Position numbers and translations under genes: made by a program
From: Thermothelomyces thermophilus ATCC 42464
Taxonomy: Eukaryota; Ascomycota; Sordariomycetes; Sordariales; Chaetomiaceae
Assembly: GCF_000226095.1 (NCBI RefSeq)
Contig: NC_016472.1
Location: forward strand, 4,402,001-4,466,000
Direction: 5' to 3'
DNA: 64,000 bases
Notes under the pieces: generated by a model
Databases searched by the model: none
Told to the model about the DNA's origin: nothing
Seen by the model: the letters and a program-made list of their open reading frames with translations, nothing else
In this document: positions 11,151 through 21,534 of the stretch, piece by piece
Numbering within the stretch: the stretch's first letter is position 1
How the letters are laid out: each line of letters begins with the position of its first letter

Positions 11151-13228
11151 ATGGGTACGCATCCGGCAACGGCCGATGAGCGGGCCATCTCAGGTTCGGC
11201 CCCTGAACCGGCATCGACCGTCTTCACGAACACCAAAGAGCACAGTGCCGCCCCCTTAGCCGAGGAGACAAGTGCCGGATCGGATGAGAGCCCAGGAGAG
11301 ACAGAGTCACCCGGAAAGGCCGAGTTCAAGGAAGGAGGTTATGGCTGGTTAGTACACCCTAGATACCACATGGAGCGGCACTCCGTGCTTGTACATGGAC
11401 ATGTACATGCACACGCAGATGACGACCACACACGCCCGCCTTCCTGCTGTGCCTGTGCTGATCATGATGGACAGGGTTGTCGTCCTCTCCGTCCTCTTAG
11501 TCAACGCTCATACCTGGGGGCTCAACTCGTCATATGCTGTCTTTCTCGCTTATTATCTGCGGTCGGGCTCCATTGAGGGTGCCTCCGCTCTTGGGTTTGC
11601 CTTTGTAGGCGGGCTGTCCATATCCATCGGTTCGTCCCCCCCCTTTTCTCCTTCTTTTCCCCTTCTCCCGGGGCCTCTTATTCAGAAAGGACTTGTTGCT
11701 GAGAGGTATTCGGGCAGCTTTGCTGGTGTCACCCATAGTGACTTGGTGCATTGGCCGGATCGGAACAGCCTCCACTCTCCGAATAGGTGTCGTGTTTGAG
11801 GCGTATGTGCTCGGTTTCCTGCCTCCTTATCCTCTTCCCACCCCCTTTTGGTGGCATTAAAAAAAAGCTGACCGGCAGATCGCTCCAGTGCGTCTTTTAT
11901 TGGAGCTTCATTTTCCACCCACCTATGGCACCTTGTCCTGAGCCAGGGCGTGTGCTTCGGTTTAGGGCTGGGTTTCAGCTTCACCGCCACGGTTGGCGTC
12001 GTCCCGCAGTGGTTCACTAAACGGCGTTCGTTTGCCAACTCGGTAGCCACCAGCGGCTCCGGCTTTGGCGGGCTCACGTACGCGCTGGCCACCAACGCCA
12101 TGATCTCCAACCTCGGCCTGGCCTGGGCATTCAGGATCCTGGCCATCTTGGCCTTTGTTGTGAACGGAGCCTGCAGCTTGACCCTGCGTGACCGGAACAA
12201 GGCGGTCGGTGCCATTCACACGCCCTTTGACAGGGCCCTCTTCAAACGCTTCGAGTTCTGTCTGTTTATCAGCTGGGGTCTCTTCAGTCTCCTGGGATAC
12301 GTCATCGTTGTTTTCTCCATTACGGATTACGCCCAGTCAGTGGGCTTTACGGCGAGCCAAGGTTCACTCGCAGCTGCGTTATTTAACCGTATGTCCCTCC
12401 TCATGCTTTGTGGAATACAACCAGCGGCCTCCTTTTCCCCTACTCCGTATCGTGCTCCATACTGACTTCTTTTGTCTCGGCTTCGATATTTAGTGTCCCA
12501 AGGTGTCGGGAGACCCCTTATAGGCTTGGCTAGTGACCGGCTCGGTAGAATCAATGTCGCTGGCATTGGTACTCTGATCGCCGGTCTAGCCGCCTTCTTC
12601 CTGTGGATCTTTGCTGGGAGTCACTTCGCCGGTCTCATCATCTACGTGCTCTCTGGCGCCTTTGCCGGCATCATCTGGCCCTGTGTTGCCCCCGTCGGGG
12701 CCGAAGTGGTTGGCCTGCAATTGTTACCCTCCGGTATGGAACTCCAATATCTAACTGCAACGCCGCCGACATGACTGACCAGGTACTGCAGCTTTGTCCA
12801 TCTACTGGCTTGTTTTGGTTCTGCCCGCAACCTTGTGCGTCACTGGAGCACCTCCCCCTTTTTTTCTCCCGCCGCCGGTAGCTAATGCTGGATAACAGTG
12901 CCGAAGTGATTGGCTTGAGTCTCAAGACCTCCGGCATGGATGCATATCTGAATGTCCAGGTTTTTACCGGATCCATGTATACCGCTTCCTTTATCTCCTG
13001 CAAGTTCCCCCTCTCATTGATTCTCCAGCCGTCGTCTTGCTAACAGTCTCAACAGTATGGCTCCTGAGAAGCTGGAAACTGCAGCAGTTGGCGCTGTTAG
13101 GGCTGGATAATGACCAAAAGGGCGAGGCAAAACAAGTCACCAGAACGGCTGGGGGAAGGCTGGACTCGCCGCAAACATCTGGAGTACAGGCCTATTTGCG
13201 CGGGATGGTTGTGGTTAAACGGGTGTAA
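11151..13228 (+). CDS. Major facilitator superfamily transporter, monocarboxylate-transporter-like (MCH type)
   Basis: Eight exons: 11151-11347, 11475-11629, 11718-11802, 11889-12388, 12494-12733, 12792-12834 (43 nt), 12899-12999 and 13056-13228, giving 497 aa. A hydrophilic N-terminus (~65 aa) runs into KEGGYGW, where the first membrane helix begins (VVVLSVLLVNAHTWGLNSSY). About 12 hydrophobic segments follow, with the MFS loop GRPLIGLASDRLGR between helices in the second half. In the family such proteins are plasma-membrane carriers; Mch relatives include a riboflavin importer and orphan members, so I assign no substrate. The last intron (13000-13055) has a GC donor (GCAAGT) with a CTAAC branch site. 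Only this choice gives FISLWLLRSWK, the expected final helix end. The 43-nt exon 6 restores PATFAEVIGL. Confidence 0.85.
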
Positions 13229-13447
13229 GACCGATGCGGGTTCATACGCCCGATCCTGGCCATTTGCAATATTGTATGTATTGAGCCTTGGATGCCAGGA
13301 GTTGCCATCTCATGGCGACCCGGAGAGAAGTGGAAAACAATAATAATGGTAGAGAATACCGAGCACCAACTTGTGTGCGATGAGAACATGGATATTGTGC
13401 CCCTCTCTGATCGGGAATCACGAGTGCCAACCGGGCTTGGAGGGCCG

Positions 13448-15938
13448 TCACCCATGTCGCGTCTGTGTGCTTGTCGAGAGCTCTATAGCCTTTGCCGCCG
13501 CCTCCTCAAAGTCATCGAACGCGTAAAGCGGCAAACCACTCTCCGCGATAAGCCTTTGTCCTTCCTCCTCGTTGGTTCCTCTGATGCGTACAACAACAGG
13601 GACATTGGGCGACAGCTCCCTGAACGCCATAATGATACCCGTGGCGATCATATCCCCGCGGGTCAACCCGCCAAAGATATTAACAAATATGACTCGGACT
13701 CTCGGGTCCCGCAGGATGATTTCAAAGCTCTTCTTGACCGTCTCAGAAGTAGCCTTGCCTCCCGTGTCAAGGAAGTTGGCCGCATGCCCCGAGAGTGCAT
13801 CGACTGTGTTCATGGCTAATCCCGCACCGTTGACCAGGGTGCCGACTGCCCCAGCTCCCTGGAGCTTGATATAGACGATGCCGTGCTTCTCAGCTTCGAT
13901 CTCTGATGGGTCTTCTTCGGCTATGTCCCGAAGTTTCTGCAAATCGGCCTGACGGCCGCTACTGCGGTAAGCAGCGTCATCAAAGCCGAAGCGCGCACCA
14001 ACAACTTTGACCTCACCCAAGCGCTCCACGATGTTCGTGGACATATAGAAGGCTTCCTTCTCAAAGAAGAGGGCTGCTAAGCTCTTGACAAGATGTCGGA
14101 GAGATTCCACGACGCTGTCCTTCTGGCTCAACTGCAAATGGCTTGCTATCCTGCCGATGACAAGTTTGTCGAGATCGGCTATGTGTCCGAAGGCATAACG
14201 CCTGATAGCGCCGTCCGGACTGCTATCCTCGGCGTCTGGCGAGGCAAGTATACACGGAGATCGCGTCGAGCGATCAATGCCAATGGCCAACAGTTTACGA
14301 GGACCAGAGCCCGAGTAGGCCCCGCAGTTGATCTTTCCGGTCTCTCGGAGCAGGTTCATACATTTGTCCTCGGAGACATAAAGATGCCTGTGCTGTTGTC
14401 GGTTCAAGCTCAGAGAGCCTTGCATCCTGCGCCGGGGTCTGCGAGTGGCTGTTGTAGCTGTATGGTACCGACGATGCTGGCCTCCGCCGGGAACACAACT
14501 ACTAAAGCCACCGCCCCTGGACGCGGGCTCAGGAACTGGGGCCCTAGGATCCAGTCTTGCCTTCAAAGCACCTCCAATCTTGGCTGGATGGTCGACCACA
14601 GTCGCCCCCGCAGCCTCAAGCGCCGCTATTTTCGCCTTCGCGTCCGGTTCCCCGGGGATAGTGAAGGCTCCGGCATAGCCCATGATGCGGCCGGCTGCCT
14701 CGGTAACACCAGCAACCAGGGCAACCACAGGCCCGAAGAAAGAGTTAGTCCCAACAAGTTCCCCTGGAAACCAGGGAAGATTTGGCTCACTTTGGCGACT
14801 CCGCCCGATTGCGGTATTCACGTATCCTGTAACGTGGTCAGTCAGAAGTGCACCTACTCCCCGACAGGCAGCGGGTGGAACGGACCAATCCGCAGCCTCT
14901 AATTCTCCGAAGCCCCCAATCTCACCGATGAGTGCGATACCATCCGTATCCGGGTCGTGCTCGAGCACAGTCAAGGCCTCTCGCAAATCGGTCCCCGGGA
15001 CAATATCACCACCTACACCTATGCACAAGCTCTGCCCAAGGCCCGCCCGCGTCGTCGAAGCCACGGCTTCATAGCTCAAGGTGCCGGACTTTGCGACGAT
15101 ACCGATCCTGCCAGGGGTAAAACAAGACAGCGGCTGAAAGCCTGAGAGAGAGGGTCAGTACCGGGTCAGGGCATTTTATTGCCTCGGTGCGGCGGACCTA
15201 TCCGACACTTTCCAACAGCGGAGATGATGCCGGGCGAGTTGGGACCGACGAGGCGGGACTTGGATTGCGACTTCAGCATAGAATGGATCTTAAAACGGTG
15301 TCAGAGCGGGCTTTGCCAGACGGCCTGTGATCGGCCACAGCGACCGTGCTTACTCGAAGCATATCATGGAGGGGAATGTGCTCGGCGACGGCCACGATGA
15401 GCGGAACCTCGGCTTCTACAGCCTCCTCGATCGCAGCTGCGGCTTGGTGAGCCGCCACGTAGATGGCCGTGGCGTCCGGCTTGAGCTGTTCCACCGCCTG
15501 TGGTCCGTGATATCAGCCCCGGGCCGGATCCGACGAGAAACAAAGGGCATCGCAAACCGATCGGACTGAGGGAAGCACAGGGAGGCCAAGATGCTCTCCA
15601 GTACGCCCCGGAGTTACGCCTCCCACAATACGAGTGCCCCAAGCAAGAGAGTCTTGGGCATTTGCTGTCGCCTTGATGCGGAGTCAGCAGCTGTCTCGTA
15701 GCTACGCAAAGAAGACTCGTCGTTGACAGGAGAAAGCGGGCGAATGCCGGACCTGCTTGCCAGTAAACCCCTGGAAAATGACTCGCGTGTGGCTTCCAAT
15801 CCGGAGATTTGGAAGCGTTTCCGAATAACTCCAAAGACGGGAAGTCGTCCATAGAGAGCGGCAACAACCACGGCGAAGTCCCGCCGTTATCGGGCCGGTT
15901 GGCGAACGGCGGAGAGACAGACGAAGGGCCCAATACAT
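13448..15938 (-). CDS. Fused alpha-beta succinyl-CoA-ligase-like protein, probably mitochondrial
   Basis: Five exons: 15938-15753, 15671-15558, 15497-15354, 15288-15198 and 15141-13448, about 742 aa. The N-terminus [13 protein letters not shown] is Arg-rich and looks like a mitochondrial presequence. Residues ~50-380 match the succinyl-CoA synthetase alpha subunit: CoA-binding [29 protein letters not shown] and [11 protein letters not shown], then the ligase-CoA region. A basic linker of ~45 residues ([17 protein letters not shown]) leads to a beta-like part from [12 protein letters not shown] to the C-terminal [17 protein letters not shown]. In normal alpha subunits the phospho-histidine lies in MGHAGA; here the same site reads MGYAGA (Tyr ~334, codon at 14675-14677). 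The beta part has reduced similarity in the ATP-grasp region. Known enzymes of this type link succinyl-CoA cleavage to nucleotide phosphorylation. With the histidine gone, this one is probably inactive in that reaction or altered in mechanism. Confidence 0.85.
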
Positions 15939-16373
15939 CCCGGACAGACTCGATAGCAACCCAGTTGAGGCCTTGTTTGGGTCGGCAGGGGTGAGACGAC
16001 GGTAGGATATGTACGGATTACACAGAAGAGAGATCTGCGAGTTCCCGTCAAGTTGTTGATGAGAGGCGTTTGCGGAAGCAGCAACATAATCCAAGGTGAT
16101 CAGCTTTCCAGGCTCCCCAGGTTGGCTACCAGAGGTTCCACCTCGGAAGGTACAGTACAGGTACCTATTCGCAGGAGGTGTGCTGTGGTGTGCAGTAGTG
16201 TACTCCGTACAGTAATATCATGGGGTAGGCGGTGGGGAAATGCGGTGGGGTACCTTATTCTGCCTGGGCTACTTGGTACACGTATTAGCGTACGGATTGA
16301 TGAGCAGTGTTGCTATACGGTATGCATATATGTATGTACAGTACCTGGGTAATATTACAAGTAGGCTACCTCT
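15939..16373. promoter_or_regulatory. Upstream region of the fused ligase-like gene
   Basis: It lies between two minus-strand genes. It is rich in GTAC-containing words (for example 16150-16215) and includes TACTCCGTAC at 16201-16210. No gene is seen. Confidence 0.4.
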
Positions 16374-16876
16374 CTACCACCTGAGTTCGCCTTTAACCCC
16401 TGTTTCGCCGATCTCGCTCTGCTTAGGCTGTTGGCTCTCTTCCTTAAATCCCAAGTTCTTGAAATCGTCCCTGGCCATGAGGTTGCTTGAGGCCACAAGT
16501 CAGTATGTGCGGAGTTTGCAACGGAATGAGACATGGTCCCCGGGTCACCCACCGATCCATCCGGCAGGCCAGGTACGACTTGGCTAACAGGCGACACTGT
16601 TCTTCGTTCACCCCTTTGACCTTTTTGATACAATCCAGGTAGGACATCATGACATGCTTGCACTCCCCTGGACTCCCAGCAGAGGTAAGTAGAGAGCCAC
16701 CTGGAAGAGGGGTACCGAACTTGCCGTCATGATCCAACGGGAAACTGCCCCTCTGTGGCCTTCAAATGCGGAGAAAGAGTTGTCAATAATGGTCATGGAA
16801 TGCACCTTTAGAACGCAGAGACCTACGGAACGGGCTTAGTCGATGGCAACGGACCGGGACTTCCAAATGTGCTCAT
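16374..16876 (-). CDS. COX19: Cox19, twin-CX9C cytochrome c oxidase assembly factor
   Basis: Four exons: 16876-16827, 16759-16725, 16667-16553 and 16485-16374, 103 aa. The protein starts [18 protein letters not shown] and holds FPLDHDGECKHVM, then two CX9C pairs ([15 protein letters not shown] and [15 protein letters not shown]), then [18 protein letters not shown], the hallmark Cox19 end. In yeast Cox19 is a soluble intermembrane-space and cytosolic protein that works with Cox11 in copper delivery to cytochrome oxidase. Intron 2 (16668-16724, 57 bp) uses a GC donor (GCAAGT). It is a multiple of three and free of stops, so unspliced message would insert 19 residues between DHDG and ECKH. The conserved junction is why I call it an intron. 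A short hydrophilic tail follows the family end. Confidence 0.93.
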
Positions 16877-17699
16877 CGCGGCTCAGCTAGATAGACTCTC
16901 GTGGAAGCGTCGCGGAACGGAGAGTTTTCGTGGGCTTGGGAAGTCGAGCAATTATTGGTCTAAGAATGCTTTCTCCGACGCAAAGACCGTAGTGTATCAC
17001 CTGACTTGGAGATTGCTCCGAAGGGACTGACGATGCTGAAGTTTGCGAGATACGGTGTATATGTGCACGGATATGGCTACCGTTCTCGGGCTGATCGAGC
17101 GGTAGGCAGAGGGCCCGATGACTGATTCTCTTTTAGACGCAGAAGCTGATGTTCCATGCCCTCTTCTGGCTCGACAGGACTAGATGGATTGACTGGGTCT
17201 GTGGGTCTGGAAGCCTCTCGCTCTGATTCCACTTCACGAAGTATGGAAGACCTAGTGTAGCCTTAGGCGACAAATTCTAGTGTGGGGCAGCCTTTGAGGC
17301 GCGTTATGCATTGAGCGCTGCAAATTGATCTATGCGCAGACGGTTTGTCTGTACCCTTTCCCGGGGTTCCATCCACCGCAAACCCAGAACAGCCAAGGCC
17401 CGAACTGCCCCAGTTTAATCCGCAGCGAGATTCAAGTTTTGTCGAGCTTTCCATTCGAAACCGCCGAAACGGACGCATCTTGTTCAGTCGTTAGTTCCTT
17501 CGTCCGAAGCCAGGACCAGGCGTCGGCTTCCCCTTCTCGCTCCCGGCCGGTCCTCCTCTGTTTCTTGCGCCGCCTTACCTGTGACGGAATCCCTATAGAG
17601 TCTCCCTCCAACCGATCCCTTGGCGCATCCCTCGCCCCTGCCTTCGATCATCGCCTTCGCTAACACTCGAGGCCGTTTGCGAAAGCCACGACCGCTGCC
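16877..17699. promoter_or_regulatory. Divergent promoter region between Cox19 (-) and Vps1 (+)
   Basis: About 0.8 kb separates two start codons pointing apart. The part before 17700 is pyrimidine-rich, as in many fungal leaders. No gene is seen. Confidence 0.45.
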
Positions 17700-20326
17700 A
17701 TGGCTGCGCTCGGCGACGATCTACTGGGGACCGTCAACAAGCTGCAGGACCTCGTCTTCAACACCATCGGCAATGATTCCCTGGATCTTCCGCAAATTGT
17801 ATGCCCAGCTGCGTCCATTGCTTCGCCTTGTTTAATGGATTTGCGCTTTGCTCACATGATCCTGTTGCTCTGCAGGTTGTAGTCGGGTCCCAATCCGCGG
17901 GCAAGTCCTCCGTTCTCGAGAACATCGTTGGCCGAGACTTTCTTCCGCGCGGCAGCGGCATCGTTACTCGGAGGCCCCTCATCTTGCAACTCATCAACGT
18001 GCCCAAGGATGATGCTGAAGACGACGGCAATGTCGGCTATCGGAACCCTACCCAGGCTGGTCGAAATGAGTGGGCTGAGTTCCACCACATCCCCAACCGG
18101 CGATTCAACGACTTTGGCGATGTCAAGAGGGAGATTGAGAACGAGACTGCGAGAGTTGCGGGGAACAACAAGGGCATTAATCGTCAGCCCATCAACCTCA
18201 AGATTTTCTCGCCACATGTTCTAAACCTCACCCTCGTTGACTTACCGGGTCTCACGAAGGTCAGTTCACTAGCGTCGTTTGGCACTTGACAGTCCATGGC
18301 GGTCTAACCAGTGCGCTGTAGGTTCCCATTGGAGATCAACCGACGGATATCGAGAAGCAGACGCGCAATCTCATTTCCGAGTACATCGCGAAGCCTAACA
18401 GTATTATCCTAGCCGTTTCGCCCGCGAATGTCGACATCGTCAACTCGGAGGCCCTGAAGCTCGCCCGGCATGTCGATCCTCTGGGACGGAGGACGATCGG
18501 CGTGCTTACCAAGGTGGACTTGATGGACCACGGCACAAACGCGCTCGACATCCTATCAGGGCGCGTGTATCCCCTGAAGCTGGGCTGGATTGGAGTGGTC
18601 AACCGGTCACAGCAGGATATCCAGGGCAACAAGCCCATGGATGAGGCCCTCAAGTCCGAAGCCGAGTTTTTCAAGCATCATCCGGCGTATCGGAACATTG
18701 CCAATCGCTGCGGCACGCAATTCCTGGCCAAGACACTCAACACCACATTAATGGCTCACATTCGCGACCGTCTTCCGGATATCAAGGCTCGGTTGAACAC
18801 CCTCATGGGACAAACCCAACAGGAGCTTGCCAGCTACGGAGACATGCATTTCAGTGGGAAAGAGCATCGTGGCTCGCTTATCTTGCAACTCATGACCCGT
18901 TTTGCCACTGCCTTCATATCATCCATTGACGGCACCTCCACTGATATCTCGACAAAGGAACTTTGTGGTGGTGCTCGCATCTATTACATCTTCAACTCTG
19001 TTTTCGGAAGTTCACTGGAGTCGATTGACCCTACTTCGAACCTGTCTGCGGAAGATATCCGGACCGCGATTCGCAACTCGACAGGCCCGCGACCGAGTCT
19101 GTTCGTTCCCGAAATGGCGTTCGATCTGCTGGTGAAGCCGCAGATCAAGCTCTTGGAAGTCCCAAGCCAACGATGCGTCGAGCTGGTGTACGAGGAGCTC
19201 ATCAAGATCTGCCACACTTGCGGCTCCACCGAGCTCTCGCGGTTCCCTAGATTGCAAGCTAAACTCATCGAGGTTGTCTCGGACCTACTCCGAGAGCGGC
19301 TCGGCCCGGCGTCTGGGTACGTTGAGTCGCTCATAGCAATCCAGCGGGCATATATCAACACCAATCATCCCAACTTTCTCGGCGCTGCCGCCGCCATGAG
19401 CCACGTCGTCAGCAGTAGGCAGGAGCGGGAGAGGAAGCGCCTGATTCAAGAGGAGCGTGAGCGGCGAGAGCGCAGGAGAATGAAGGAACTGGGTGCGAAT
19501 GGTACGGACACCCCGGCCGACGAAGAAGAAGAGACCGCCGCAACGGAGAAGACGGAGAGCATAGCGGTACGGAAAGCGCCCGCCAAGGGCCCCCGTAGTC
19601 TCTCACCGGCGGTTCGCGACACAGCCCACGGCGGCATCGCTGCTGCTCTCAATGGTGGCCGGTCTTCATCTCCTTCCCGGTTCAACGGGCAGGGTCTCGG
19701 CAACGCCAAGGACTCATTCCTTAACTACTTTTTCGGCAAAGATGGTGCCATCGCGTCTGGTGCCACGCCACCGAATGCAAGCACGTCCCGCCACGTGAGC
19801 AACTCCGTAGAGCCGACATTCAGCCAAAGCATCAGGCGGCCGGAGGAGAAAGCTCTCCGATCTCCTGTTCAGTCCGTCCGGGCTGACGACGCACTCGATT
19901 TTGCAGGAGGCTCTAAAGGAACCGATCTGGTAAGTCGATTACTGCGTAGCGCCCTCCATATCCGAATTGAAAGAACAGTGAAATGAATGGGATGCTAACT
20001 GTTCGCGCAAACAGACGAACCATGGCGAGCCTGCCATGACTGAGCGAGAGGCGATGGAGACGGAGCTTATCCGGGCGTTGATCAGCTCCTACTTCAACAT
20101 CGTCCGGGAGAGCATCGCGGATCAGGTGCCCAAGGCCATTATGCACCTCCTGGTCAATCACTGCAAGGATGTCGTCCAGAACAGGCTCGTCAGCGAATTG
20201 TACAAGGAGAGCCTCTTCGAGGAGCTTCTGTACGAAGACGATACGGTGAAGAAGGAGCGTGAAAAGTGCGAGAAACTGCTCCAGACGTACCGGGAAGCGG
20301 CAAAGATCATTGGCGAGGTCGTGTAG
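17700..20326 (+). CDS. VPS1: Dynamin-like GTPase Vps1
   Basis: Four exons: 17700-17798, 17876-18259, 18322-19929 and 20015-20326, 800 aa. The GTPase domain has the P-loop GSQSAGKSS (residues ~37-45), the switch Thr in VTRRP, DLPGLTK and the base-contacting TKVDLMD (~224). The middle/stalk region follows. A charged and Ser/Pro-rich insert replaces a PH domain (from [20 protein letters not shown] to about residue 690). The GTPase effector domain lies in the last exon ([20 protein letters not shown] to GEVV). Vps1 oligomerises on membranes and drives fission in vacuolar and endosomal traffic and in peroxisome division. It is longer than yeast Vps1 (~700 aa), mainly in the insert. The start at the first ATG gives [20 protein letters not shown], which fits the family. 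Introns are typical, for example GTAAGT donor and GCTAACTG branch in the last. Confidence 0.96.
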
Positions 20327-21534
20327 GCTCCCGTGATCTTCCAAGACTCTGGCAACGGCAAACCGGGCTTGTGACTCCTTGAGAGTGCTGTATGTTTCAA
20401 AGAAGATTATCCTGCAGCCCCGTGTTGTGCGGACTGCATGGACTGGGTGGCGATGTATGCTGTTGGTGTTGGGTCGTTGGGTTCCATGGATGTTTTAGAA
20501 GAAGTCGGCTCTTCCGGGCTCGGGGGGCCGGGCTACGCTTTGTATAACACGAGAGACCATGGCTAGACGCGTGGGAGGGCCGACTGACTCCGATACTGTC
20601 TCGCCCCGAGGCCGGGTAGGGCAATCTCTGCTTCGAGCTTCCTCTTCCCCTCAACCTAATCTGTATGTACGTCGTTTGTAGGCGAAGTTGCTCCCAAGAG
20701 TCATTAGCATCTAAGAAACATTCATTTACAATGCTTTCTCTTGCCAAACGTGTTTCGCGAAACAGGCATGTTCACGTCAAGGTGATGTATGTCGGTACCT
20801 ACTCGGGACCATGAACCATTTCAGTGACGACTCGCGAACTTATTCTTCCCCGAGGTTTCCTCTGCTTGCTTACATAATGTGTGAGCCTCATCCCGATCCG
20901 GAGGCGCTTGGCATGCTCCACCAGCCTCAAAAGAGCCGCTGTGTTTCCCATTTTGAACTTCATTGGAAAGCGACCTTCAAGGTGCGCTCTTCCTGGGAGC
21001 GTCCCCATCCCTTCACGCGCCCTCGTTGTCGACACCCCGCAACCTCACCCTACTCGATTCGGCCTGAATGCCTGACGGGCTTTTTCAGGGCGTTATTTTT
21101 GGGATCAATTTCAATTCCTTGGGGCTGCTCGTCTCGCCTCGTGGCTGCAGGCGAATTTGCGTCAAGGACCCCTAAGGACCCCTCGGGATCCCTGGTGGAT
21201 CTTGATCGTCCCGCGGCGCTGTTGAGGTACTGCATCGCCGGCGGTCCAAATCATTCTGCAGACATTTTTTCTTCCTGTATTGGCACTGAGCGCTCGACAT
21301 AGGTCGAGTGCCATTTCGGCTCCTATACTATACACGCGCATAGGAGCTTTCTCCATCGGGCAATGGTCCATCCTGGGCCGTTTACTCTCGCTCTTTCCTC
21401 CACCGACAAGTGTTGTCCATCTTTTCCTTCCCTTGGCGCAGCTGCTACACTGCTCAGTAGGCTGAAGCCGCTGCTCTCTTGCCGCTTTCCTCTGTTTTCT
21501 ATTTGTATCAAGCACTTTGCCGCTTCCCGGCGTG
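20327..21534. promoter_or_regulatory. Vps1 3' region and upstream region of the F-box gene
   Basis: About 1.2 kb between two plus-strand genes. The section 21370-21490 is pyrimidine-rich and probably 5' leader of the gene at 21535. No other gene is seen. Confidence 0.4.

Noticed and set aside
16444-16737. COX19 as a single-exon 97-residue protein
   Set aside because: It lacks the conserved N-terminus and the [18 protein letters not shown] end, both restored by splicing.
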